Shown here: positions 23,159 through 30,042 of the stretch, in pieces
Layout of the letters: every line of letters starts with the position of its first letter
Numbering within the stretch: position 1 is the first letter of the stretch
DNA from: a virus
Reading direction: 5' to 3' (one strand)
Virus record (IMG/VR): IMGVR_UViG_3300034682_000389
Coordinates: 1-34,078 of that record
Length of the DNA stretch: 34,078 nt
Notes under the pieces: generated by a model
Databases searched by the model: none
What the model saw: the letters and a program-made list of their open reading frames with translations, nothing else
What the model was told of the DNA's origin: nothing
Position numbers and translations under genes: made by a program

Positions 23159-23187
23159 TTTATACAGGGTCAGTATTGGGACAAGGC
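23159..23187 (-). promoter_or_regulatory. Candidate promoter for the C4-like RNA
   Basis: A TATAAA (minus strand, 23164-23159) lies about 16 bases before the cloverleaf. The best -35-like sequences upstream are GCCTTG at 17-base spacing or TTGTCC at 14, neither ideal. It overlaps the end of the secreted-repeat gene, so the RNA may instead be cut from a longer transcript. Confidence 0.35.
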
Positions 23188-23604
23188 CTGTTCTGCCTCG
23201 ATGTCCTGGTCGGCGCAGGCTTTGACCATTACCCACCCCCCGATCTTCCCCATCCGGTCGATGCAAGATTCCAGGGTCTTCGCGTGCTTTGCGTACATTT
23301 CCTTATTGTCCACGATGGACTGCCGCGCTTCTATGTTCTGGTCTGAGCAGGCTTTTACCATGCTCCAGCCATATTCCTTGGTGGTTCTGACACAGAACTT
23401 GACGATCTTCTCGTGGGGCCGGTAGTTGGCCAGCAGCTGTTCAAAGGCCTCCAGATCCTGGTCCACACAGGCCTTGACCATGGCGGCGCCGTACTGGTTC
23501 ATCTGATCTTTGCAGCGCTCGATGACCGCTGTTTTTTCGGTATCACTGATGGCCATGACGGAGGTGGCCAGCAACAACAGGCTGGCCGCGATAACTCGAT
23601 TCAT
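23170..23604 (-). CDS. Secreted cysteine-rich protein with three MVKAC repeats
   Basis: A 144-residue protein with a clear signal peptide (MNRVIAASLLLLATSVMA). The mature part is built of three repeats of 40-44 residues. Each has a Cys, about 15 residues on the block MVKAC-x-DQ(D/N)(L/I)EA: Cys31/46, Cys71/86 and Cys114/130. The six cysteines suggest three disulphides, one per repeat, in the periplasm or outside. I do not recognise a characterised family, though proteins with this repeat occur in marine and aquatic gammaproteobacteria. A GAGAAC precedes the ATG. As a periplasmic protein in an accessory locus it is a good lysogenic-conversion or envelope-exclusion candidate; that is inference. 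Confidence 0.72.
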   Translation of the reverse strand: MNRVIAASLLLLATSVMAISDTEKTAVIERCKDQMNQYGAAMVKACVDQDLEAFEQLLANYRPHEKIVKFCVRTTKEYGWSMVKACSDQNIEARQSIVDNKEMYAKHAKTLESCIDRMGKIGGWVMVKACADQDIEAEQALSQY

Positions 23605-23664
23605 CTTGTTGTTCTCATTTGGGCGTGAATCTGCATGCTATCAAAACCTCCGCCCCCTTGGCGC

Positions 23665-23676
23665 GTGACCGGTCAC
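23665..23676. promoter_or_regulatory. 12-bp palindrome between two minus-strand genes
   Basis: GTGACCGGTCAC is a perfect palindrome four bases after the stop of the 54-codon gene and about 60 bases before the secreted-repeat gene. Its half GTGACC recurs at 23884-23889 in the operator region of the HTH regulator, so it may be a further binding site. Confidence 0.45.
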
Positions 23677-23679
23677 TTT

Positions 23680-23844
23680 TCAGTTAACTGGCCTCTTTTC
23701 TTGTTCCTCCAGCATCATGCCCAATTCGCATAGCGTGGCGATAGCCCGGCACATGCCCTCCCTGTCTTCCAGTTTCAGGTCCGGGGTGATTTTCGCTATC
23801 TCCCTGATTGAACTGTAAATCTCTGTTTGAATCCCCGCCTGCAC
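23680..23844 (-). CDS. Small helical protein, 54 aa
   Basis: A 54-residue reading frame starting at GTG with AGGAGG five bases upstream. The protein is a pair of amphipathic helices (IQTEIYSSIREIAKITPDLK and AIATLCELGMMLEEQEKR) with no low-complexity signs, which speaks for a real gene. A frame in the same DNA at 23684-23875 is longer but has no good start and an unnatural composition. It is the first gene of the minus-strand side of the divergent promoter shared with the HTH regulator. Function unknown; size and helix pattern would suit a small regulator or toxin/antitoxin partner, without proof. Confidence 0.65.
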   Translation of the reverse strand: MQAGIQTEIYSSIREIAKITPDLKLEDREGMCRAIATLCELGMMLEEQEKRPVN

Positions 23845-23865
23845 ATTGCCTCCTACTGCTGGTTA

Positions 23866-23960
23866 GACCTGACAATTTTATCTGTGACCTGATTGCATAT
23901 CTCGACGTTCGCCGACTAGATTTTTCATATCTGTGAATTTTGACCTGTCAGATCTGACAG
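23866..23960. promoter_or_regulatory. Divergent operator region with perfect 16-bp palindrome
   Basis: CTGTCAGATCTGACAG at 23945-23960 is a perfect palindrome 41 bases before the HTH start. The half-site motif GACCTG recurs at 23866-23871, 23886-23891 and 23942-23947; the first two are 20 bases apart, on the same face of the helix. TAAAAT (minus, near 23881-23876) is a candidate -10 for the small gene. The arrangement suits an autoregulating HTH protein that also controls the opposite transcript. Confidence 0.6.
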
Positions 23961-24001
23961 TCATCACGGCCCCGAGCACGGGCACCTGCTGGAGGCGCCC
24001 C

Positions 24002-24367
24002 ATGAAAAAGAAAATCAACCTCGCCCGGGCCTATGTGGTTCGTGCCAAAGGCATCACTCGCGCCGTGCTGAAACGCCATGGCATGACCAACGCTGCCACA
24101 GGCAAGGTCATCCATGTTGCCCCCGCGACGATTGGCCGCTGGCTTGATGACCAGACTCCCACCTTTTTTGACCTGGAACATGCCGCCGCCATCTGTATCC
24201 ATCTCGGGATCCCTCTCTCTCACCTACTGCCGCCCAGTGACTGGCTGGTCGAATACCATTACAAGACCCACCAGAACCAGCGCAGAAATCAACTGATGGC
24301 CCTGAGCGAGGATGAGATCGATTGGCTGCTGGCGGTTCGCGCCGGAGCGATAGCCTGTTATCGCTGA
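24002..24367 (+). CDS. HTH transcriptional regulator (Cro/CI-like)
   Basis: A 121-residue DNA-binding protein. The start MKKKINLARAYVVRAKGITR has GGAGG seven bases upstream; the open frame extends 23 codons above it through the palindromic operator and is not likely coding. Residues about 17-75 hold a helix-turn-helix (ATGKVIHVAPATIGRWLDDQ) and the xenobiotic-response-type continuation FFDLEHAAAICIHLGIPLSH. The C-terminal part ends in EDEIDWLLAVRAG. It is the only plus-strand gene of the accessory region and is divergent from the small 54-residue gene. Probably a local regulator of this locus rather than the lysogeny repressor. Confidence 0.72.
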   Translation: MKKKINLARAYVVRAKGITRAVLKRHGMTNAATGKVIHVAPATIGRWLDDQTPTFFDLEHAAAICIHLGIPLSHLLPPSDWLVEYHYKTHQNQRRNQLMALSEDEIDWLLAVRAGAIACYR

Positions 24368-24792
24368 TGCCCATCATAAGGCCTTGGATCTGACGCACCA
24401 AGGGGGACTCATACCAACCAATTTCAGGGTAATGAAATACCCTCCGATAGCTCCGGAAATTCAGCGTAATGGTGAGTTGGCAGCATGTTATCCATGTTGC
24501 ATCAGAGCGGTCAAATATTTTCTACCCACTACAGCCATCATTGGCAAACGCAGACACCTTTGCTGGCGTCTAATTATTTTAATGAAAAAAAACTCCATAA
24601 CCTCAATGCCTTATCGTCAGTTGCTGACTTTTAATAAATGCCACTTCACAATTATGAAATGCCACTTATAAAATATTTGTGGTTAAGTCAGCATTTCATT
24701 CAATATTTGCTTAGGTCACTTTCAAAATATTGCTAGTAAGTATTAACCCGCACCAGAAATAGCAGTCATTTACTTGCCAGCACCAAGAAGAA
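24368..24792. other. AT-rich gene-free stretch
   Basis: About 425 bases with clearly lower GC than the rest of the phage. I find no reading frame with a ribosome binding site on either strand. It contains CCTTGG/CCAAGG just after the HTH gene (24383-24404 region, a possible weak 3' hairpin without T-run) and the repeat cluster listed separately. It may hold a promoter, a protein-binding region or an origin-like element, or be the remnant of an acquired gene. Confidence 0.6.
24622..24693. repeat. 9-bp inverted repeat enclosing two 11-bp direct repeats
   Basis: TGCTGACTT at 24622-24630 and AAGTCAGCA at 24685-24693 are perfectly complementary. Between them AAATGCCACTT occurs twice, at 24636-24646 and 24657-24667, with a period of 21 bases (two helical turns). 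The spacing fits cooperative binding of a protein on one face of DNA. Confidence 0.7.
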
Positions 24793-24810
24793 AGCCCCTC
24801 AAAAGGGGCT
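24793..24810 (-). terminator. Terminator of the early operon
   Basis: AGCCCCT, loop CAAA, AGGGGCT. On the minus strand it is followed by TTCTTCTT and on the plus strand by CTATTTT, so it can work in both directions. It lies seven bases after the last early gene. Confidence 0.8.
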
Positions 24811-24816
24811 CTATTT

Positions 24817-25149
24817 TCACAGTGCGATTTCTTTTTCTCCTGTAGTCAGCCAGCAAGACGGCTCGCCCTTGAAGGTTCCTCCGCATCCCTCTGGCAATGC
24901 GCAGTCGCAGTTCGGGCAGGTCTGCTGTTTCAGCTCGGCTTCCTGTTCCAGCCAGCGTTCCCAGTCTCGCCGGATCAGGGTGCTGATGTACTCGTCGGCG
25001 GAGTAGGGCTCACCGCTGCCAGCCCGAGCGATGCGAAGGTGATCCAGCTGCTGGCGCTCCCGTTCTGAGAGCGCCACCTCCACCCGCTTGATGCCGAGGG
25101 CGGCCCGCCTGGCCCGCTGTTCCTGCTTGCGTTTAGTGGCTGGGTTCAT
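24817..25149 (-). CDS. Small zinc-ribbon protein, last gene of the early operon
   Basis: A 110-residue protein. The N-terminal part is basic (NPATKRKQEQRARRAALGIK) with a ribbon-helix-helix-like continuation (VEVALSERERQQLDHLRIAR); the C-terminal third has CPNCDC then CGG and C, a candidate zinc ribbon. The start overlaps the stop of the upstream gene (ATGA). A DNA-binding role is likely from the basic RHH-like part; target unknown. Confidence 0.65.
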   Translation of the reverse strand: MNPATKRKQEQRARRAALGIKRVEVALSERERQQLDHLRIARAGSGEPYSADEYISTLIRRDWERWLEQEAELKQQTCPNCDCALPEGCGGTFKGEPSCWLTTGEKEIAL

Positions 25150-25370
25150 GCTGCGCCCTCCCTTACCACCATGGCATCCTCCTTGGCCCACGCCCGCCAA
25201 CTGGAGATAGTTGTCTCCTTCGCCTGCTCGAGATGCGTCTGACCAGGGTGTTCGTATAGCACATGAGTCACCGTGCCGCGCTCGTTGCGCCGGGTGGCGG
25301 TCACTTCCCTGGTGGTACCGAAGCGGGTGATCACATCACCTGGTACCGGATGTTTGCGGGGGTCTCTCAT
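25146..25370 (-). CDS. Small early-operon protein, 74 aa
   Basis: A 74-residue protein with a beta-rich core: PVPGDVITRFGTTREVTATR then GTVTHVLYEHPGQTHLEQAK, resembling a small SH3-like barrel. Coupled by ATGA overlaps to both neighbours. Not recognised; a DNA-replication accessory role is suggested only by its place behind gene A. Confidence 0.6.
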   Translation of the reverse strand: MRDPRKHPVPGDVITRFGTTREVTATRRNERGTVTHVLYEHPGQTHLEQAKETTISSWRAWAKEDAMVVREGAA

Positions 25371-25870
25371 GATTGAGCTCCTGTCTCGATTTGACGGTGG
25401 TCAGCCACTACCTGGTGCAGTGCCGGCCGGTAGGTTGGGTTGAGCTGTTCGGCGGCGCCCGGGTTGGCGCGGTCGATGGCGCTGCCCGGTGCGATAAAGA
25501 GGGTGCGGCCGGTGACGGCGCACCGGATGGTACCGCTCTGGTCGATGGCCACGGGGGTCAGTCCGCCCACGATATGGCGGCGGCCAACCGAGCGGCCATC
25601 AGCTGTCAGCACCGGCACGGTGGGTCGATTGGCCTTGGCCTGAAATGGGTTCGGTATGTCGCCAACGTTGGTCGGCAGGGCCAGCGATGTTGGGCGAGGG
25701 TGGCGCCGGCGCAGGATGGCGCAGGCCACGTCCTGCTGTTTGCCCTGTAGCATCCCCACCCACTGGCTGATTTCCTTGGCTGGCCAGCGCTGCTGGAGAA
25801 TGCAGGTCACCCGATTATCCAGGCGGCGGTATTCCTCGCGGCTGACGGTCTGTTTGCTACTCATGTTCAT
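25367..25870 (-). CDS. Early-operon protein, 167 aa, unknown
   Basis: A 167-residue protein directly after the replicase gene. The start MNMSSKQTVSREEYRRLDNR overlaps the gene A stop (ATGA); a second ATG two codons later is possible. The N-terminal part is helical (VTCILQQRWPAKEISQWVGM), the C-terminal part strand-rich (RTLFIAPGSAIDRANPGAAE). Not recognised. Close coupling to A suggests a role at the replication step. Confidence 0.6.
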   Translation of the reverse strand: MNMSSKQTVSREEYRRLDNRVTCILQQRWPAKEISQWVGMLQGKQQDVACAILRRRHPRPTSLALPTNVGDIPNPFQAKANRPTVPVLTADGRSVGRRHIVGGLTPVAIDQSGTIRCAVTGRTLFIAPGSAIDRANPGAAEQLNPTYRPALHQVVADHRQIETGAQS

Positions 25871-28197
25871 GCCCACTCCTCGCTGTAGTCGTCCTGTTCC
25901 TGCATCCACTCAGGCGCATCCAGCCCTTCCAGCACGCGCCACATTTCTGACTGATAGGGCTCCGGCAGCATCTCGATCCAGCGGTATGTCCCGGCGTGGC
26001 CCTGTGCCTGGTAGACCTTGCCGCAGAGCTCAACCAGCGTCGGCCAGTCCTCATCGCCTTCCGGTACCGCGTACTCATCCGGCTGGCCCTGTTCGACTGG
26101 CTGCTGGCCTTCTGGCTGCCAATTCGGCTCGCTCGGGATCGCCCTGCTCGACTGCACCTGGCCGTTCTCCAGCCTGAGGGTGAAGCCGTCCGCGCTGACG
26201 CTGGATCCTGCCCGTAAACGCCCGATGGAGAAGGGAGATAAACCCCATTGCTCTGCCATCAACTGATCCGCGAACGCCTCAGGATCCGGCTGCGTACAGT
26301 TATTGTCAGAGCTCCAAGGTGCCGGGCTGTCGCCCGACTGAACACCTACACCCCAACCCGAAACCCCGGCGGCCTTGGTGGCCTCATAGGTGCCTGCTGG
26401 CACCACTTCCCACCCTTGCAGACGGGTCTTGATACCCAGTCGGGCTGTGTGCAACCCCATCAGGCGCTTGATGTCTTCGCCGTAAGCGTTGGCCTGCTCC
26501 TCGATGAGGTGGGCCAGTTTGATGGGGTGCTCGGCGCGGGTAGAGAGGGCCCCGCCCATGGCTTCGAGGTAGCAGCGGAAGATGCCGTTATCGGCGGCAT
26601 AGCGGGCTGCCTCAAAGCGCGGGTCTTGCAAGACCGGTTTGGGTGGCCCCACCAGATCGCCGTGCTTCTTGGCGTTGCTGATGCGGCGCAGCTCACGCCA
26701 TACCCCGACCGGGGCGCCGCCGATCTGCTGGAAGGTGCGGATCCCCCACCAACTGGCCCAGGCGCAGGCATGCTGGGCACCCTGGTCTGCCTTGGTGCCA
26801 GCTTCTTCATCACCATCCACATGCTCGCCGTCGATGTTCTTGGCGATATAGGCGGCGATGTAGCCGGTGGCGTCCCCTTTGGACGGGTCGATCTCCTTCC
26901 AGTCGAAGCGCGGGGTAAAGTCGGTGAAGGGAATGCCCAGGTTGTTGCGCTCCAGCTCCTGCCGATCATCTGTCAGGGCATAACGCTGCAGAGTGTCGAT
27001 CACCCCATTCCGGTCGCATTTGCGCATAAACAGCAGCATGTGCCAGTGCGGCGTGCCATCGTGGTGCGGCTCACAAACCCGGAAGCCATAGATAGGCATG
27101 CCCCAGCGCTTCAGGTATGAACGGGCCCGGCTCCATAGCTGGCCCAGATAGGCGCAGGTGTCGCGCGGGGTGGCGCCCTGGTACTTGTCATTTTCGATGG
27201 TCTTGCCGTTGCGGCCCGTCTTCCAGGCATGGAAGCGGCTCGGGGCTGTCCAGGTGAAGAACACCCCCACATGGCCCTGCTCCTCGGCGTAGTCTTCAAA
27301 GCCGCGCATGCGGGTCATCATCTCGGCGCGGCGGTTGACCGGGTTGGCATTGCTCGCTTCCCAGCAGTCCTTCATCGAGACAACCAGGTCGTGCTGCTCG
27401 TTCATCACCTCCGACTCGGCCAGCCAGCGCATCATGGCCCGCTTGCGCTCGCGCACCACCTTCATGGTGGCGTTCGAGACGTAGGCAGAGACCCCCTTGC
27501 GTACCTTGCCCAGCAGAATGGCGATGTGCTCTTGCAGTCGATCCCAGCAGCGGTTGATGCGCCTTTCCCACCACTTGGCAGAGAGCAGGCGCACCATCAC
27601 GCCCAGGATCCAGTTATCCCTGGCCTCTTTGGTTTTGAAGTCCGGCATCCTGCCGATAAAGCCCCACTGGTCGGCAGGCTGCTTGATGGATTCCCATGTC
27701 TCCATCAGATTCAGCTCACCGGCGGCGGCGTTCTGCTCGATGTTCTTCCAGATGGCGGCAGTCTGGTTGGCGAACTGGTGGGCCACCCGCTTGCGCCCGT
27801 CATCATCGCATAGCTGCTGGGCATCGACCGGCAGGGCCATCACCAGGGAGCGGACCCACTTCACCCGTTCCCGCAGCCAGATGTTTGCGCTGCGGCAGTT
27901 GCGGGTGGTGCCATCTTTGCGGCGGCGCACGTACTGCTTGAACAGCACCTGGGTGAACTGCATGGAGAGTCCATCGAGCAGCTGCACCGCCCAGACCAGA
28001 TCGGATTCACCAGGGGCACCGACAAAGGCGGCCTCCAGCTTGGTGCCCGGCATGGCATTGGCGAGGGCATCGATACGGGCCTTGAGGGTCTTCTTGGATA
28101 ACGGCAGCTGGTTGCGTTTTGGCGTCGGCAGGCGGCTGATGGCAAAACCAAGATGGCCAGCCTCGGCGGCTGGCCCTGTGTTGTTCTGGTGGTTCAT
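25867..28197 (-). CDS. Replication endonuclease (gpA-like, rolling circle)
   Basis: A 776-residue replication initiator close in length to P2 gpA (761). The start MNHQNNTGPAAEAGHLGFAI overlaps the previous stop (ATGA); the open frame extends 70 codons further but in a frame overlapping another gene. The HUH metal-binding motif is PHWHMLLF with His384 and His386, and the two active-site tyrosines are Y446 and Y450 in GYIAAYIAKNID, the same YxxxY spacing as P2 gpA. It nicks the origin on one strand and starts rolling-circle replication; in P2 the origin lies inside the A gene. Confidence 0.88.
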   Translation of the reverse strand: MNHQNNTGPAAEAGHLGFAISRLPTPKRNQLPLSKKTLKARIDALANAMPGTKLEAAFVGAPGESDLVWAVQLLDGLSMQFTQVLFKQYVRRRKDGTTRNCRSANIWLRERVKWVRSLVMALPVDAQQLCDDDGRKRVAHQFANQTAAIWKNIEQNAAAGELNLMETWESIKQPADQWGFIGRMPDFKTKEARDNWILGVMVRLLSAKWWERRINRCWDRLQEHIAILLGKVRKGVSAYVSNATMKVVRERKRAMMRWLAESEVMNEQHDLVVSMKDCWEASNANPVNRRAEMMTRMRGFEDYAEEQGHVGVFFTWTAPSRFHAWKTGRNGKTIENDKYQGATPRDTCAYLGQLWSRARSYLKRWGMPIYGFRVCEPHHDGTPHWHMLLFMRKCDRNGVIDTLQRYALTDDRQELERNNLGIPFTDFTPRFDWKEIDPSKGDATGYIAAYIAKNIDGEHVDGDEEAGTKADQGAQHACAWASWWGIRTFQQIGGAPVGVWRELRRISNAKKHGDLVGPPKPVLQDPRFEAARYAADNGIFRCYLEAMGGALSTRAEHPIKLAHLIEEQANAYGEDIKRLMGLHTARLGIKTRLQGWEVVPAGTYEATKAAGVSGWGVGVQSGDSPAPWSSDNNCTQPDPEAFADQLMAEQWGLSPFSIGRLRAGSSVSADGFTLRLENGQVQSSRAIPSEPNWQPEGQQPVEQGQPDEYAVPEGDEDWPTLVELCGKVYQAQGHAGTYRWIEMLPEPYQSEMWRVLEGLDAPEWMQEQDDYSEEWA

Positions 28198-28451
28198 AGG
28201 TGATGGGTACCCGACAGCTCTTTGATGTTGTTCCGGCAGGAGGTCAGCGCATGGCGGGCATGCCTCGCCATCTTTCTGGCTGCGACACACTGGCGCAGGG
28301 TGAGGGAGACTGTGCAGCGTGGGCGAGGGGATAGCTGGCGCATGGCCAGCAGGTCGCGCTGGTAGCTGCGCAGGCGGGCCTCGTCGCCCATCATGGTGTC
28401 GAACCATCTATCCACACGGGTTTGCAGGTCGGTGATCAGGCGGTGGCTCAT
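28194..28451 (-). CDS. Small early protein, 85 aa
   Basis: An 85-residue basic, helical protein (MSHRLITDLQTRVDRWFDTM; RKMARHARHALTSCRNNIKE). Start overlaps the preceding stop as ATGA and its own stop overlaps the gene A start. High Arg content suggests nucleic-acid contact. No recognised family. Confidence 0.58.
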   Translation of the reverse strand: MSHRLITDLQTRVDRWFDTMMGDEARLRSYQRDLLAMRQLSPRPRCTVSLTLRQCVAARKMARHARHALTSCRNNIKELSGTHHL

Positions 28452-28762
28452 TTGATAGTCTCCCCCAGCCCATGGAGTGGTTCGCAGTCTGCCCACCACT
28501 CGGCGATCTCTCTGGCCAGCGCCACCTCACCGCCACCCAGCGCCAGCCAGTACACGGCGCGGATGGCGCCAAGGGCCAGCAGCTCCTGGGTGATATTGCG
28601 GTTGCGCTTGGCGTCGCAGCCCGAGGTGTTGAATTCCTCCTGTGCCGCCTCCCAGTGCTTGGTCAGCGGGCTGACCGGCGCCGGTGGCTGCATATGGGCG
28701 GGGCCCGCCTCTGTGGTGCCTTGGTCATCCTGCGGGGCCTCCAGTTCAAACAGGTCTGTCAT
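28448..28762 (-). CDS. Small early protein, 104 aa
   Basis: A 104-residue protein with an acidic N-terminus (MTDLFELEAPQDDQG), a Pro-rich linker, and a helical C-terminal half (ITQELLALGAIRAVYWLALG). Linked to both neighbours by ATGA overlaps. Unknown function; the acidic start followed by a hydrophobic helix would suit a protein-protein adaptor. Confidence 0.58.
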   Translation of the reverse strand: MTDLFELEAPQDDQGTTEAGPAHMQPPAPVSPLTKHWEAAQEEFNTSGCDAKRNRNITQELLALGAIRAVYWLALGGGEVALAREIAEWWADCEPLHGLGETIK

Positions 28763-28968
28763 GCCTCATCCCCCATCACGGAGTCGTCATCGAGCAGATC
28801 CGCAGGGCAGCTGGTCACGACCAGTTGCACCTGGATGTACTCATCCCCGGAGTAGAGCTCGCCCAGGGCGATGCGGTTTGTCTGCTCAGTGCTGGCCAGC
28901 AGCTCGGTCAGCAGCGGCAGCACGGCCCGCTCTGCCCGCTTGGCGATGTGAATGGCGTCGATGCTCAT
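28759..28968 (-). CDS. Small early protein, 69 aa
   Basis: A 69-residue protein. The start MSIDAIHIAKRAERAVLPLL is fixed by an ATGA overlap with the upstream gene. A helical first half is followed by strands (EYIQVQLVVTSCPADLL) and an acidic tail. Not recognised. Confidence 0.56.
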   Translation of the reverse strand: MSIDAIHIAKRAERAVLPLLTELLASTEQTNRIALGELYSGDEYIQVQLVVTSCPADLLDDDSVMGDEA

Positions 28969-29156
28969 GCCTGGGCCCTCCGGTTCATGGTGTGGAATAG
29001 CTGGTGCCAGCGCAGTTGCAGGCGGGCCTGCTCGCGCAGATTGCGGCCCTCGGGGCCGCGCTTGGTGGTGTAGGTTTTCGCCCTGATGCGGTGCGGCAAA
29101 TCGGCCAAGTCGGCCAGGGCTGCCTGCCGGGTGATGGGGTGGAACAGCTTTTTCAT
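28965..29156 (-). CDS. Small early protein, 63 aa
   Basis: A 63-residue, strongly basic protein (MKKLFHPITRQAALADLADL, then HRIRAKTYTTKRGPEGRNLR). Joined to both neighbours by ATGA overlaps. Arg/Lys content suggests nucleic-acid binding; no family recognised. Confidence 0.56.
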   Translation of the reverse strand: MKKLFHPITRQAALADLADLPHRIRAKTYTTKRGPEGRNLREQARLQLRWHQLFHTMNRRAQA

Positions 29157-29326
29157 GCCACCCCCTCGATGATGCGGATGGCGCCTGAGAGCATGCGCTC
29201 CATGCGGGCGTACCCGTTCTGGCCACGCAGCCAGGTGGTGCCGCAGTTGGTGTAACCCTGTTGCACCAGGTAGGCGCTGGCGGCCTTGATGGTCGGTTCG
29301 GTGTGACGCGTGATAACGGCGGCCAT
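29153..29326 (-). CDS. Small early protein, 57 aa
   Basis: A 57-residue protein. The start MAAVITRHTEPTIKAASAYL is preferred over the ATG ten codons upstream because GGGGGGA lies eight bases before it and it begins two bases after the previous stop. The short motif GYTNCGTTWLRGQNGYARME looks like a small beta-hairpin. Function unknown. Confidence 0.56.
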   Translation of the reverse strand: MAAVITRHTEPTIKAASAYLVQQGYTNCGTTWLRGQNGYARMERMLSGAIRIIEGVA

Positions 29327-29328
29327 GA

Positions 29329-29505
29329 TCAGATCCCCCCACGGCTGTTGACGCATGACCAGACCGCACGCCAGGCCATGGCGGCCGGGCGTTCTATTGC
29401 ATGGATCAGGTCAGGGCTGGCGTTGTAGCGCTGACCCAGGCGGGCCAGCTTGCGGTTTTGCAGGCGCAGGTTGCGCACAGTGTCGAGAATGGCTAGAGTT
29501 GGCAT
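29329..29505 (-). CDS. Small early protein, 58 aa
   Basis: A 58-residue protein beginning MPTLAILDTVRNLRLQNRKL with AGGA eight bases before the ATG. The open frame extends upstream through a hairpin and is unlikely to be coding there. Basic and helical; unknown function. It is the first gene after the intergenic hairpin at 29541-29569. Confidence 0.55.
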   Translation of the reverse strand: MPTLAILDTVRNLRLQNRKLARLGQRYNASPDLIHAIERPAAMAWRAVWSCVNSRGGI

Positions 29506-29540
29506 GTCGATTTTCCTAGTCGATAAGTGACTGATGAAAG

Positions 29541-29575
29541 CCCCGCGGTGTTCCACCACCTTTGCGGGGTTTTTT
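29541..29575. terminator. Strong intergenic hairpin with plus-strand T-run
   Basis: CCCCGC-GGTG, loop TTCCAC, CACC, a three-base bulge, GCGGGG, then TTTTTT on the plus strand. In the plus direction it looks like a good intrinsic terminator although no plus-strand gene ends here. In the minus direction the hairpin is followed only by CTTTCA. It could stop antisense transcription or act as a partial attenuator or processing site in the early operon. Confidence 0.55.
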
Positions 29576-30032
29576 ATTGCCCGATTGCTCGCGGGCCGCT
29601 TTGTGTCATCTGGTTGGCGGCCATGACGGCGCGCTTCATGCGCAGCTTGGCGGCGCGTTCCTTCTTCTCTCTCTCGATATCCCCGATGGGTCTGGTCACT
29701 GGCGCCGGGTGCCACACCTTGGTGTCACCGCCGCCGCGAAACTCCCCCTGATACTCCAGCGCGATCACTGCCATCCTTACCGCCTCGCGTTGTGCGTGGG
29801 GCAGGGCTGACAAGCTGGCCGTCATCAGATCGCCTCTTGGCTGGCGGGCGATGGCACAGATGGCGGCTTTCTTGGCCTGACTCAGGGCCAGCCAGTCGGT
29901 GTCCAGACTGGATCGCGTTTTACCGAACAACTCCCGCAGGATCTGGCAGCCGGCGGTGTTCATGGCCACCTGCTCCAGCGGAGTCAGGCCCGCGAGGTTG
30001 CGTTCTTCGTGGTTGATGGATGTCTGTTGCAT
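29574..30032 (-). CDS. Early-operon protein, 152 aa, unknown
   Basis: A 152-residue helical protein, second gene after CII, with AAGGGG before the ATG. Segments such as GLTPLEQVAMNTAGCQILRE and RGDLMTASLSALPHAQREAV form amphipathic helices; the C-terminus is basic (REKKERAAKLRMKRAVMAAN). Proteins of this size and place occur in P2-like phages of Aeromonas and Vibrio, but I cannot name a family. Confidence 0.65.
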   Translation of the reverse strand: MQQTSINHEERNLAGLTPLEQVAMNTAGCQILRELFGKTRSSLDTDWLALSQAKKAAICAIARQPRGDLMTASLSALPHAQREAVRMAVIALEYQGEFRGGGDTKVWHPAPVTRPIGDIEREKKERAAKLRMKRAVMAANQMTQSGPRAIGQ

Positions 30033-30042
30033 GGGTTTCCCC

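Noticed and set aside
23684-23875. 63-codon minus-strand frame
   Set aside because: No ribosome binding site at its start and shadow-like composition; the 54-codon frame in the same DNA has AGGAGG and a natural sequence.
24384-24671. 95-codon plus-strand frame in the AT-rich stretch
   Set aside because: TTG start without ribosome binding site, composition unlike a protein, and it runs through the inverted and direct repeats.
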